A DNA stretch of 64,000 bases from Bacillota bacterium (lineage in GTDB: Bacteria; Bacillota; Clostridia; Lachnospirales; Lachnospiraceae): NCBI GenBank assembly GCA_023434365.1, contig JAEYSV010000018.1, positions 1 to 64,000 of the forward strand, in the 5' to 3' direction. Below, in pieces: positions 43,567-52,834 of the stretch. Position 1 is the first letter of the stretch. Each line of letters opens with the position of its first letter. A program made the position numbers and the translations under genes. Below the pieces are notes generated by a model that was not told where the DNA came from, searched no databases, and worked only from the letters and a program-made list of their open reading frames with translations.

Positions 43567-44433
43567 TTAAGAGGTAATTACATCCGTCAAATAATCAAGC
43601 CATTTTAGGCAGTATGTTTTGTTAAGGTGAACTCCGTCAGTTGAACCATCTGCTGGAAGGAATTTGTGGTCATCGAAAACCGGCGTATTAATATCCAGAT
43701 AGGAAATGCCTTGTTCCGTGCACATTAATTCAATTGCCTGAGTGAACTGATCAATTCGTTTGTTGTTATAGATAGGGTCAGATTCCGATTTCTCTTTGCT
43801 GACGTATAATATGGATTGAACGTATATCGTTGCTTCTGGCTGGATGGTTTTGATTGCAGATATTAATTCTTTATATTTACTAATAAAAGCATTCAGATTA
43901 GGCCAGCCAAGTTCGTTGATGCCGAACATGATAAACACTTTTTGATATTGTTTCTCCTTTAGCTTTTCCATAACGGTAACCTTGGCACCATCCTTGGAAT
44001 CAATACATTCTTTGCTAAAGCAGTCTCTTACATTAAGACCGCGGTATGTAATGAAATCAGCACTTTTCAATCCTGTTTTCAGACTAAGACCTTCCGTTCT
44101 TGAGTCACCGATAAAGACGCTGTCAGAAAAAAGAACGGTGGGATTACTGATTATCGGAGGCTGTTCAGGAGTGGTCTCATGAGTAGCATCTTCAGTTGGC
44201 GGGCTCACTGTTTTGGCAGGCTTACGTGGAGGAGTGGTAGTGACAGGTTTTGAGGTTTTTGCCGGGACCAAAGAAAGATAGTTATCATTTGGAAAGTTCT
44301 TAGGAGTATCCCACCAGCTGGTATGTAAGTAGGCGAAGATAACGACAGAAAAAATCAGGCTAAGAGACATACTACCTATCATTACTTTATGTACTAATCT
44401 TGACTTATTATGGTTAATATCGTTATTTTTCAC
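43567..44433 (-). CDS. Membrane-anchored SGNH/GDSL hydrolase
   Basis: The 288-residue protein has an N-terminal membrane anchor (VMIGSMSLSLIFSVVIFAYL), a Pro/Thr/Lys linker to about residue 95 and an SGNH domain outside. The nucleophile Ser is in VFIGDSRTEGL, block III is FGINELGW and block V is DGVHLN with Asp and His. Such proteins are esterases, often removing or adding acetyl groups on wall or surface polysaccharides. The neighbouring VanRS-like pair fits a cell-envelope role, which is inference. Confidence 0.88.
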   Translation of the reverse strand: MKNNDINHNKSRLVHKVMIGSMSLSLIFSVVIFAYLHTSWWDTPKNFPNDNYLSLVPAKTSKPVTTTPPRKPAKTVSPPTEDATHETTPEQPPIISNPTVLFSDSVFIGDSRTEGLSLKTGLKSADFITYRGLNVRDCFSKECIDSKDGAKVTVMEKLKEKQYQKVFIMFGINELGWPNLNAFISKYKELISAIKTIQPEATIYVQSILYVSKEKSESDPIYNNKRIDQFTQAIELMCTEQGISYLDINTPVFDDHKFLPADGSTDGVHLNKTYCLKWLDYLTDVITS

Positions 44434-44603
44434 GGTAATTCCTCTTTCTTTTGTTCTACAATAATAGTATACGCTTTATCAAAAAAATGGGTATAAAATA
44501 TATTAAATATCTATACAGTTCTATTAAGAATATGTTATAAATGTATTACATTATTCTGGATATAAAATATACTATGATTACATAGAAAGGCAGGGGATGA
44601 CTT

Positions 44604-45557
44604 ATGAAGATAGTAGCATTAGAAGAAGAATGTCTAGGCCATGACGTTACACTTGAGGGACTGAATAAATTAGGCTCGCTCACCTCCTATAAAGTAACAG
44701 CAAGGGAGGAAATCGCTACTCGGTTGAAGGAAGCGGATGTGGCGATTATTAATCGATGTGTGATGACAAAAGAGACGATTGACGAATGCAAGAACCTAAA
44801 GTTAGTCTGTATTACAGGTACTGGAACAGATATGATTGATCTGCCTTATGTTAAGGAAAGAGGGTTGGCAGTTTGCAATGTCAGAGGGTATTCTACGCAG
44901 TCCGTGGCGCAGCATACATTTGCAATGTTATTCTATCTGCTTGAACATATGCATTATTATGACACATTTGTAAAAGAAGGAAACTATGTCTGGGAAGTAA
45001 AGCAGGATTACAGAGAACATCGATTTATGCAATTATCAGGTAAGACGTTTGGAATCTGTGGACTTGGTGCAATTGGGAAACGGGTGGCTGAGATTGCTAA
45101 GGTGTTTGGATGTCGGATTATCTATTATTCCACCTCAGGGAAAAACGCGAATGAAGATTATGAGAGGGTAGACTTTGAAACCTTATTAAGAGAGTCTGAT
45201 GTACTTAGCGTGCATGCGCCACTGACTGAGGAATCGAAAGGGCTGTTTGGGTATCAGCAATTTTGTCAGATGAAACCAACTGCAATCTTTTTGAATCTTG
45301 GAAGAGGGGCAATCGTTAAAGAAGAGGATTTGGCTAGAGCATTGATGGAAGATAAAATTATGGCAGCAGGACTGGATGTGCTAATCAAGGAGCCAATGAC
45401 AAAAGAGTCTCCATTTTTCAATATAAAAGATAGTACGAAGCTTTTAATTACTCCTCATATTGCCTGGTCAAGCAGGGAAGCTAGGCAGCAGGTAATAGAT
45501 GAAATTTGCTTAAATATCGAAGCATTCTTTGAAGGAACGGGGAGAAATCTTCTTTAA
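44604..45557 (+). CDS. D-isomer-specific 2-hydroxyacid dehydrogenase
   Basis: The 317-residue enzyme has a Rossmann NAD site, FGICGLGAIGKRVAEIA. The catalytic Arg is in LNLGRGAIVKEEDL, Glu in LIKEPMTKESP and His in LLITPHIAWSS. It reduces a 2-keto acid to the D-hydroxy acid or the reverse; glycerate, lactate or phosphoglycerate-like substrates are possible. It is a single gene with a long-stem terminator. Confidence 0.94.
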   Translation: MKIVALEEECLGHDVTLEGLNKLGSLTSYKVTAREEIATRLKEADVAIINRCVMTKETIDECKNLKLVCITGTGTDMIDLPYVKERGLAVCNVRGYSTQSVAQHTFAMLFYLLEHMHYYDTFVKEGNYVWEVKQDYREHRFMQLSGKTFGICGLGAIGKRVAEIAKVFGCRIIYYSTSGKNANEDYERVDFETLLRESDVLSVHAPLTEESKGLFGYQQFCQMKPTAIFLNLGRGAIVKEEDLARALMEDKIMAAGLDVLIKEPMTKESPFFNIKDSTKLLITPHIAWSSREARQQVIDEICLNIEAFFEGTGRNLL

Positions 45558-45574
45558 TTACATTAAACTTAATA

Positions 45575-45622
45575 GCGCCCTTTTCTTGTTAGTGATATAT
45601 ATCGTAAACAAGAAAAGGGCGC
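45575..45622. terminator. Long-stem bidirectional terminator
   Basis: GCGCCCTTTTCTTGTT pairs perfectly with AACAAGAAAAGGGCGC. It lies between converging genes. Confidence 0.85.
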
Positions 45623-45639
45623 CTAATTTATAATCTGCA

Positions 45640-46575
45640 TTAAGCTTCGAATACTGTTCCGGTTTTTCCTTTGACAGCATCCTTTGCTTTATGTAGATTC
45701 GCAATGATTGCTTTATGTTTTGGGTCTAATGCTACAAAACTTGCCGCAGCCTGTACTTTAGGTAACATAGAGCCGCTTGTAAAGTGGCCTTCATCAATGT
45801 AAGTATAGGTTTCTTCCAGTGTCATCGTATTAAGTGGAGTCTGCTCATCCGTTCCAAAGTTTAAGCAGACATTGTCTACTCCGGTTAAAAATAATAATAA
45901 ATCTGCATCCAGTAGTTCGGCTAGCTTGGCACTTGCGAGGTCCTTCTCAATGATTGCACTCGCACCTTTTAAGCGTGCCCCTTGTTGTAAAACTGGAATA
46001 CCACCGCCTCCACAGGCAATGACAATTTGACCGGCGGTAAGTAATGCTTTTATAGCATCTAGTTCATAGATGTCAATTGGTTTTGGAGAAGCAATAATAC
46101 GGCGATAGCCTTTTCCTTCTTCGTACGCAACATAATTTCCTTTTTTCTCTTCTTCTTTTGCTTCCTCTGCAGTTAGATAACGGCCAATCACCTTAGTAGG
46201 TTTGTGGAATGCTTCATCAAAAGGTTCTACACGCACCTGCGTAATTATCGTAGAGACCTGCTTATAGACTCCACGGTTTAATAACTCAGTACGAATGGCA
46301 TTTTGTAAGTCAAATCCGATATAGCCTTGGCTCATCGCACTGCAAAGTGACAACGGAGCTACGGTATATTCGCCATTGGCTTTACTAAAGTCGGACATAG
46401 CCGTTTGAATCATACCCATTTGAGGTGCATTACTATGAGTAATCACAATATTATATTTTTCTTCCACCAGATCAGCAATGGCAACGGCGGCTTTTTTTAC
46501 TGCCTCTTTTTGATCAGGGAAAATGGTTCCAAAGGCACTATGTCCAAGTGCTACAACAATCGTTTTATTTTCCAT
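45640..46575 (-). CDS. arcC: Carbamate kinase
   Basis: The ATG at 46575 follows GAGGAATATTG; a TTG just before it is less likely. The 311-residue amino-acid-kinase-fold enzyme has VIACGGGGIPV, EKDLASAKLAELLDAD, FLTGVDNVCLNFG and FTSGSMLPKVQAA, all carbamate-kinase blocks. At the N-terminus the usual ALGGNAL is ALGHSAFG, a variant. It transfers phosphate between carbamoyl phosphate and ADP, yielding ATP. No arginine deiminase or ornithine transcarbamoylase gene lies nearby, so the source of carbamoyl phosphate is open (arginine, purine or allantoin breakdown). Confidence 0.92.
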   Translation of the reverse strand: MENKTIVVALGHSAFGTIFPDQKEAVKKAAVAIADLVEEKYNIVITHSNAPQMGMIQTAMSDFSKANGEYTVAPLSLCSAMSQGYIGFDLQNAIRTELLNRGVYKQVSTIITQVRVEPFDEAFHKPTKVIGRYLTAEEAKEEEKKGNYVAYEEGKGYRRIIASPKPIDIYELDAIKALLTAGQIVIACGGGGIPVLQQGARLKGASAIIEKDLASAKLAELLDADLLLFLTGVDNVCLNFGTDEQTPLNTMTLEETYTYIDEGHFTSGSMLPKVQAAASFVALDPKHKAIIANLHKAKDAVKGKTGTVFEA

Positions 46576-46826
46576 CAATATTCCTCGTTTCTATAGAGTT
46601 TCATCATGGTTCTATGATAACATATCAAAGTTTCAAGTCAACCGGTTTAGGAGACAGATAATAGAAAATTGTAGACAAAGCTTTCAGGTAAATATAATAA
46701 AACACATCATTGAGTTTAACAATGTACATTCTAATTCTGAATGTGGTAACTATAATAGATAAGTACGATTAGTATTTAAGTAAGTGAAGTAGTGCAAAAG
46801 TACTTACATTATTAGGAGGATTTTTT

Positions 46827-48581
46827 ATGACAGCAATGCAATGGTTTTTTTCTTTTTTAAAGAAATATAGAGTCAAAATGTCCATCGCAATGGTATTTGT
46901 CGCTATTTCATGTGGGGTAGCGGTAGTAAATCCTATTGTTTCAGGGATAGTAGTTGACGATGTAATTAAAGGGGGAAAAACAGAAATACTATGGATCTGC
47001 ATTATCACATTGATTAGTACAACGTTGATAAGATCCGTATTAAGATATTCTTATCTCTATTTATTTGAACGATCCTCCCAGGATCTTTTGTATACTATGA
47101 GAGAAAGCGTATACAAAAAGTTAATGGCACAAGACTTTCACTTCTTTAACCGTAACCGTACTGGAGATTTGATGTCTAGACAGACCGGAGATATGGATGC
47201 AATAAGACACTTTGTTGCCTTTGTAATTTACAACATTTTTGAAAATGCACTATTATTCGTGCTAGCAGTAGTCATGATTTTTACCGTTGAGTGGCGTTTG
47301 GCACTCGCGATGTTTGTCGTGATTCCAATAACGGCTTTTGTCACTTACAAACAGCTTGTGTCAATTAAGCCGGCTTTTCATAATATTAGAAAACAATTTT
47401 CTAGTCTTAATACATTTGTTCAGGAAAATGTCAGTGGGAATCGTGTTGTAAAGGCGTTTGCAAAAGAGGATTACGAAATCCAGAAATTTAACGTGGAAAA
47501 TGATGCGTTTCGTGAGGCTGAATTAAAAGCAACTAAGATTTGGGAGAAGTATGTACCAATATTTGAATTTTTAAGTAATAGTATGACCCTGGTACTTTAT
47601 GTGGTGGGTGGATTAATGGTAATTGGCGACTACATTAGTGTTGGTGGTCTGGTTACTATTAGTGGGTATCTATGGATGCTTAACAATCCACTTCGTTTTG
47701 CAGGATGGTTAGCCAATGATTATCAAAGATTTGTTACTAGTGTTGAAAAAATCTATACAACATATTCGGAAGAACCAAACATTAAGCAGCCAACTCATCC
47801 AGTGAAAAAGAGAAAAATAAGCGCCAATATAGAGTTTAAGCATGTAAATTACGTAGCGGAAGATGATGTAATCTTGCAGGATATTAATTTCACGATAAAA
47901 CCGGGTCAAACAGTAGGTATTATCGGTGCTACAGGCAGTGGTAAGTCGACGTTAATGAATCTGTTATGTCGTTTTTATGATGTAACGGATGGCGAAATCC
48001 TTATGGATGGAATTAATGTCAAAGACATGGAACTATTCTCACTTCGTGATAACATAGGAATGGCAATGCAGGATGTGTTTTTATTCTCTGATACCGTAGA
48101 AGGAAATATTGCATACGGAAAGCCAGATGCTACGTTTGAAGAGGTTAAGAAAGCAGCGCAGATTGCAAATGCGGATGAATTCATTCAGGCTATGCCTGAG
48201 GGTTATGATACAATTGTCGGCGAACGTGGCGTTGGCTTAAGTGGCGGACAAAAGCAAAGAATTAGTTTGGCAAGAGCATTACTAAAAGATCCATCTATTG
48301 TAATCTTAGATGATACAACCTCAGCGGTGGATATGGAAACAGAGCATAATATTCAGGCCGAGCTAAAATCAATTGGTAATAATCGTACAGTTTTCATTAT
48401 TGCACACCGTATTTCATCTATCATTGAAGCAGATCAGATTATTGTTCTTGATAATGGACGTATCATAGAAAGTGGTAATCATCAGGAATTGATGAAGAAG
48501 AATGGTTACTACAGTACAGTATTTAATCATCAGTATGGCGAGTTTGATCATCTACTGAATAAGAAAAAAGGGGGGAGATAA
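46827..48581 (+). CDS. ABC exporter subunit A (degenerate ATPase site), second exporter
   Basis: The 584-residue half-transporter has six membrane segments and an ATPase domain from about residue 330. Walker A is GATGSGKST, signature LSGGQKQRISLARA and Walker B IVILDDTTSAVD with Asp in place of the catalytic Glu. TTAGGAGG precedes the ATG. It is two bases from the partner gene. Upstream, GTAAGT and ACTTAC (46780-46807) form an inverted repeat, but no regulator gene is adjacent. Confidence 0.94.
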   Translation: MTAMQWFFSFLKKYRVKMSIAMVFVAISCGVAVVNPIVSGIVVDDVIKGGKTEILWICIITLISTTLIRSVLRYSYLYLFERSSQDLLYTMRESVYKKLMAQDFHFFNRNRTGDLMSRQTGDMDAIRHFVAFVIYNIFENALLFVLAVVMIFTVEWRLALAMFVVIPITAFVTYKQLVSIKPAFHNIRKQFSSLNTFVQENVSGNRVVKAFAKEDYEIQKFNVENDAFREAELKATKIWEKYVPIFEFLSNSMTLVLYVVGGLMVIGDYISVGGLVTISGYLWMLNNPLRFAGWLANDYQRFVTSVEKIYTTYSEEPNIKQPTHPVKKRKISANIEFKHVNYVAEDDVILQDINFTIKPGQTVGIIGATGSGKSTLMNLLCRFYDVTDGEILMDGINVKDMELFSLRDNIGMAMQDVFLFSDTVEGNIAYGKPDATFEEVKKAAQIANADEFIQAMPEGYDTIVGERGVGLSGGQKQRISLARALLKDPSIVILDDTTSAVDMETEHNIQAELKSIGNNRTVFIIAHRISSIIEADQIIVLDNGRIIESGNHQELMKKNGYYSTVFNHQYGEFDHLLNKKKGGR

Positions 48582-48583
48582 GG

Positions 48584-50371
48584 ATGGCACGTAATAAATA
48601 TGACATCGATGAAACACTGGAGACCTCATTCAACCTCGAACAGTTAAAGCGATTATATCATTATATCCGACCATTTAAAAAAGAGCTTTTGTTTACAATT
48701 ATGCTGATGGTAATCAGTAGTGCCTTAGGAATGCTCACTCCAAGAATCTTAATGGAGGTTCTTGATAATTATATTCCTAATAAAGATGTGCGCGGTCTGA
48801 TTACGATGGGTGTTGTTTTATTAGTAATTAATATTATTGTTGCAATAAACTTAAGACTTCGTATTCACACTATGGCAAGACTCGGACAGGGAGTCATTCA
48901 CAAGATAAGATATGATATATTTGAACATCTTCAAAGACTACCATTTTCTTATTACGACGAACGACCACATGGCAAAATTCAGGTACGTGTTGTTAACTAT
49001 GTAAATAGTTTGAGTGATTTATTATCCAATGGTATTGTCAATACGATTACTGACTTGTTCAGTTTGTTTTTTATCGTAGGCTTTATGTTCTACATCAATG
49101 TTAAACTGACCATCGTATGTCTATGCGGGCTACCACTTTTAATGACCCTCATTTTCGTTATCAAAAGAAAGCAACGTGTAGCGTGGCAGATTAGTAGTAA
49201 TAAAACAAGTAACCTGAATGCTTATATCGCAGAAAGTATCAATGGAATCCGAGTTACACAGAGTTTTGTTAGAGAACGTGAAAACATGAAGATTTTTAAC
49301 AGCTTGAGTAGTAACTATAGTGATGCCTGGATGAATGCGGTCAAATATAACTTCTTGTTCTGGCCAGCGATTGATAATATTAGTACTTGGACGTACTGCG
49401 CTGTTTTTGTGCTGGGTATTCACTGGATGAACCAAGGTGGAAATGGTATAACAATTGGTGTATTAATTGCATTTACTGGATATATTGGACGTTTCTGGGC
49501 ACCAATTAACACGCTGGCAAGCTTTTATAATTCGTTATTAACTGCCATCTCTTATATGGAGCGTATCTTTGAAACGATTGACGAACCAATCACTGTAAAG
49601 GACAGAGAAGACGCTACTTTAATGCCAAAAATTGAAGGAAAAGTTGAATTTAAGGATGTTGTATTCCAGTATGAGGATGGCATTAATGTATTGAATGGAG
49701 TGAGTTTTACGGCTAACATCGGGGAATCTTTTGCTATCGTTGGTCCTACCGGTGCAGGTAAAACAACGATTATTAACTTAATTAGTCGTTTCTATAACAT
49801 CAAATCTGGTGAAATATTAATTGATGGGGTTGATATTAATTCCGTTACAATCGCATCACTACGTAAGCAAATGGGCGTAATGCTTCAAGATAGTTTCATT
49901 TTCTCTGGTACGATAAAGGATAATATTCGATATGGTAATAGAGAAGCAACGGATGAAGAAGTGATACGTGCAGCAAAAACAGTATGTGCACATGACTTTA
50001 TCATGGATATGGAAAATGGTTACGATACAGAAGTTAATGAGCGAGGTAGCCGTTTATCTGCAGGACAGCGACAGTTAATCTCTTTTGCAAGAGCATTGCT
50101 AGCTGACCCGAGAATCTTAATCTTAGATGAAGCAACCTCAAGTATTGATACCGAAACTGAGATATTATTGCAAAAAGGGTTGCAGGAACTTCTGAAAGGA
50201 AGAACTTCATTTATTATAGCACATCGTCTTTCAACGATTAAGAACAGTTCGAAAATCATGTATATCGATCAAGGTCAGATTCTGGAAATGGGAAGCCATG
50301 ATGAATTAATGAAGATAAAAGGGAAGTATTATGAACTATATCTTTCTCAGTACTCTTTTCTAGATAAATAA
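48584..50371 (+). CDS. ABC exporter subunit B (canonical ATPase site), second exporter
   Basis: The 595-residue half-transporter has Walker A GPTGAGKTT, Walker B ILILDEATSSID with the catalytic Glu and the altered signature LSAGQRQL. The working ATPase site would combine this Walker A/B with the LSGGQ of subunit A, as in BmrCD and TM287/288. This mirrors the exporter at 13-17 kb. The exported compound is unknown. Confidence 0.94.
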   Translation: MARNKYDIDETLETSFNLEQLKRLYHYIRPFKKELLFTIMLMVISSALGMLTPRILMEVLDNYIPNKDVRGLITMGVVLLVINIIVAINLRLRIHTMARLGQGVIHKIRYDIFEHLQRLPFSYYDERPHGKIQVRVVNYVNSLSDLLSNGIVNTITDLFSLFFIVGFMFYINVKLTIVCLCGLPLLMTLIFVIKRKQRVAWQISSNKTSNLNAYIAESINGIRVTQSFVRERENMKIFNSLSSNYSDAWMNAVKYNFLFWPAIDNISTWTYCAVFVLGIHWMNQGGNGITIGVLIAFTGYIGRFWAPINTLASFYNSLLTAISYMERIFETIDEPITVKDREDATLMPKIEGKVEFKDVVFQYEDGINVLNGVSFTANIGESFAIVGPTGAGKTTIINLISRFYNIKSGEILIDGVDINSVTIASLRKQMGVMLQDSFIFSGTIKDNIRYGNREATDEEVIRAAKTVCAHDFIMDMENGYDTEVNERGSRLSAGQRQLISFARALLADPRILILDEATSSIDTETEILLQKGLQELLKGRTSFIIAHRLSTIKNSSKIMYIDQGQILEMGSHDELMKIKGKYYELYLSQYSFLDK

Positions 50372-50405
50372 AGCAAATTCTAAACTAGGAATGAATGAAT
50401 ATTAC

Positions 50406-50489
50406 TTGTAAAATATGGTAAAACCTATATAATAGAATTATAGTTTGGAGTGAAATCCAGGGGAGAGAGTAAAGACGATTCCCTGGATT
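50406..50489 (+). promoter_or_regulatory. Promoter and leader hairpin of the metallopeptidase gene
   Basis: TTGTAA (50406-50411), 16 bases and TATAAT (50428-50433) form a promoter. In the leader, AATCCAGGG (50454-50462) pairs perfectly with CCCTGGATT (50481-50489). No T-tract follows, so the hairpin may affect stability or be an operator. Confidence 0.5.
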
Positions 50490-50519
50490 GTCCTGTATAA
50501 TTGGAAGGCGAGGTATACC

Positions 50520-52643
50520 ATGAAAAAACGTATTAGTTTTATTCTAGTATTCATGCTAATGATAATTTGTTTACCTGGATGTCAGAATTCAAATAAAAAA
50601 CAATCCGAGGCCTTTGGCGATTTTTTTAAGAACACGAATGAACCGACAATAGAAGTAGTAAAGAGTGAATCTCCTACAGCAACCCCTACAATAGCTCCTG
50701 CTCAAAAAATTGCTGGGGAACCAGTGAATGAGTGGGGAACAGCATATTCGATGACATCACTATTTTATAAGCAGCCTTACAGTGTTGAGACAGTAGCTTT
50801 TTATGACGATAGTACGGTTGTAGTAAATGGTTTTGATTATAGTAGTGTAAAGCAGTGTATTCGACTTGTTGATATCTATACCGGAAAGGTAAAGGCTGAG
50901 CGGTTGATAGACAATTCCGGATATTCTACTGCGGTACGGGTTTGTGCAAATGGCAATCTTATACTAAGCGGATACGAAGGAAATACTTCAGTGGTACTTG
51001 ATGGAACGTTAAAAGACGTCTACTCCACGAGTACTAATGAGCTCTATTATTCCATGGTGTTTAGTAAAGATGGTAATTATATGTATTACATTAATGGTGA
51101 GAATGAGAATTTATTTTGTTATGACTTTAAGGCGAAGACGGATACCTTAATTGCTAAGAAGCCAGAACATCTAAACAGCTTTTCGTTTAATAGTATTACA
51201 GATGATGGACAGCATTTATTAGGATTTTACTATGATAAAGAAGATAACTATGGAAGTGTAATTTTGACTATTCAGGGGAAAGAACCACCGATTATAGAGT
51301 ACTATGAGACTGGGATGGATAATCTGTTGATTAGTGGTAATCAGTTTTATGTAACCAGTTATGAATATAATAGACGTGGCACCTTTGACTTATATGAACT
51401 AGGAAAACCAAACATCAGTAAACATTTTATCTTAGATTCGAAAGAAGAGCATGATAATTATGTATATGATGCTACCCATTCGATAGTGCTTTCCCAGCGT
51501 ACAAACACCTTATATGATGACAAAGAGGAAGCATTCCGCGTAAAACTTTATGATATGGAGCGGGCAGATGCCATAAAAGAATTAACATTAGATAAGGCCA
51601 CGCTCAAACGTTTAATGCAAATTGGAGAAGTGGGCAAATCCGATGTAGAGGATAATTATAAGTTTTCTATGTCTGGAGGAATGTTAACAGCAAGTAATAT
51701 ATCACCGGATGGTACCAAAGCACTTATTCATATTAGTATCGGAGAACAGGATGAGATTATTCTCTGGGAATTTGAAAAACAGGAAGAACAGATTGTAGCA
51801 AGTGAAGAAAATCGTATCGCGGCATTTAAGCAAGACCGCATATCAGAACATACAAATAATGAAAAACGAGATGAATTGCAGGAAAAGTATGGGTTAACAA
51901 TATTTCTACGTAATGAGGCAGTTAAGTATTTCCCTGACTTTGCAGTAAATCCTTTGCTGGATGAAGAAATTATCGCAAAATCGTTAGAATCGTTACAAAA
52001 TGTCTTATCAAGATATCCAGACGGTTTCTTTTATGGATTTAATTATGGCAGCGTGAAAGGAATGCAGGTATATCTATGTAGTACACTTGTACAGGGAAGC
52101 GAACAGGGAATTAGTAACCCTGGAGGCTTTGCACTCCAATGGAAAGATTATCAGGTAATCGTATTGGATTCAAGTTCTGGAACTATCGATTATACCTTTA
52201 ATCATGAGGTTATGCACGGCATCGATAATAAAATTAGTGATATGTTATCTACTAGTCAGATTACTTATGATGAGTATAACGAATACGAGACCTATAATCC
52301 AAAGGGGTTTACGTATCATTATGCTTATGTGGATGAAAATGGTGGTGAATTTATGGATGATACCAAATACACCGATGTTGATCCAAAAAGTGTCGATAAT
52401 CCTAATAATATTTATTTCATTGATTATTATTCCAAAACCTTTGTTATCGAAGATCGTGCGAGAGTATTCGAATATATTATGGGAGAAGCAGATTATCTGA
52501 AAGATGCTTACAAAAGCGAACATATTCAGAAAAAAGCTAATTGGATATTTGACATGATTCGTAAGGCGTGGCCGGAGATTCCTAAAACTCAAGAGTTATA
52601 CTGGGAAGCAAGACTTGATATGGTAATGCCTGTTGTAAATTAA
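50520..52643 (+). CDS. Lipoprotein with predicted beta-propeller and HExxH metallopeptidase domain
   Basis: The 707-residue protein has a lipoprotein signal with lipobox LPGC and a Thr/Pro linker. Residues 70-430 hold repeated short beta-strand units (DDSTVVVNGFDY, CANGNLILSGYEG, SKDGNYMYYINGENENLF, SPDGTKALIHIS), suggesting a WD40/Tol-like propeller. Residues 450-700 carry TFNHEVMHGID, a zinc-protease HExxH motif. EDRARVFEYIM, about 100 residues later, could supply a further ligand. It should sit outside the membrane. I do not know a named family with this exact arrangement. Zinc-protease function is inferred from the motif. Confidence 0.8.
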   Translation: MKKRISFILVFMLMIICLPGCQNSNKKQSEAFGDFFKNTNEPTIEVVKSESPTATPTIAPAQKIAGEPVNEWGTAYSMTSLFYKQPYSVETVAFYDDSTVVVNGFDYSSVKQCIRLVDIYTGKVKAERLIDNSGYSTAVRVCANGNLILSGYEGNTSVVLDGTLKDVYSTSTNELYYSMVFSKDGNYMYYINGENENLFCYDFKAKTDTLIAKKPEHLNSFSFNSITDDGQHLLGFYYDKEDNYGSVILTIQGKEPPIIEYYETGMDNLLISGNQFYVTSYEYNRRGTFDLYELGKPNISKHFILDSKEEHDNYVYDATHSIVLSQRTNTLYDDKEEAFRVKLYDMERADAIKELTLDKATLKRLMQIGEVGKSDVEDNYKFSMSGGMLTASNISPDGTKALIHISIGEQDEIILWEFEKQEEQIVASEENRIAAFKQDRISEHTNNEKRDELQEKYGLTIFLRNEAVKYFPDFAVNPLLDEEIIAKSLESLQNVLSRYPDGFFYGFNYGSVKGMQVYLCSTLVQGSEQGISNPGGFALQWKDYQVIVLDSSSGTIDYTFNHEVMHGIDNKISDMLSTSQITYDEYNEYETYNPKGFTYHYAYVDENGGEFMDDTKYTDVDPKSVDNPNNIYFIDYYSKTFVIEDRARVFEYIMGEADYLKDAYKSEHIQKKANWIFDMIRKAWPEIPKTQELYWEARLDMVMPVVN

Positions 52644-52711
52644 CTGACTTACGTTGGTTATATAGTAATATGAATAAATGGATGAAATGTATATATAATA
52701 TAAACTGAAAG

Positions 52712-52753
52712 CAAGCGGTAGGGTATGAGAGCATTGATCCTGCCGCTTGTTTA
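52712..52753 (+). terminator. Terminator after the metallopeptidase gene
   Basis: CAAGCGGTAGG pairs with CCTGCCGCTTG (one G-T pair), followed by TTTATT. Confidence 0.75.
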
Positions 52754-52774
52754 TTATATTATGGAAATTATAGA

Positions 52775-52808
52775 TTGACAACAAGAGTATAATTGTATAC
52801 AATTATAC
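52775..52808 (+). promoter_or_regulatory. Promoter with perfect 22-bp palindromic operator
   Basis: TTGACA (52775-52780), 17 bases and TACAAT (52798-52803) form a strong promoter. GTATAATTGTA and its exact reverse complement abut at 52787-52808, covering the -10. The centre, TTGTATACAA, fits GntR-family operators with GT...AC half-sites. A GntR/FadR regulator is the third gene of the operon. Confidence 0.75.
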
Positions 52809-52834
52809 AAAATGTTTTTAAGGAGAAGAAAAAG

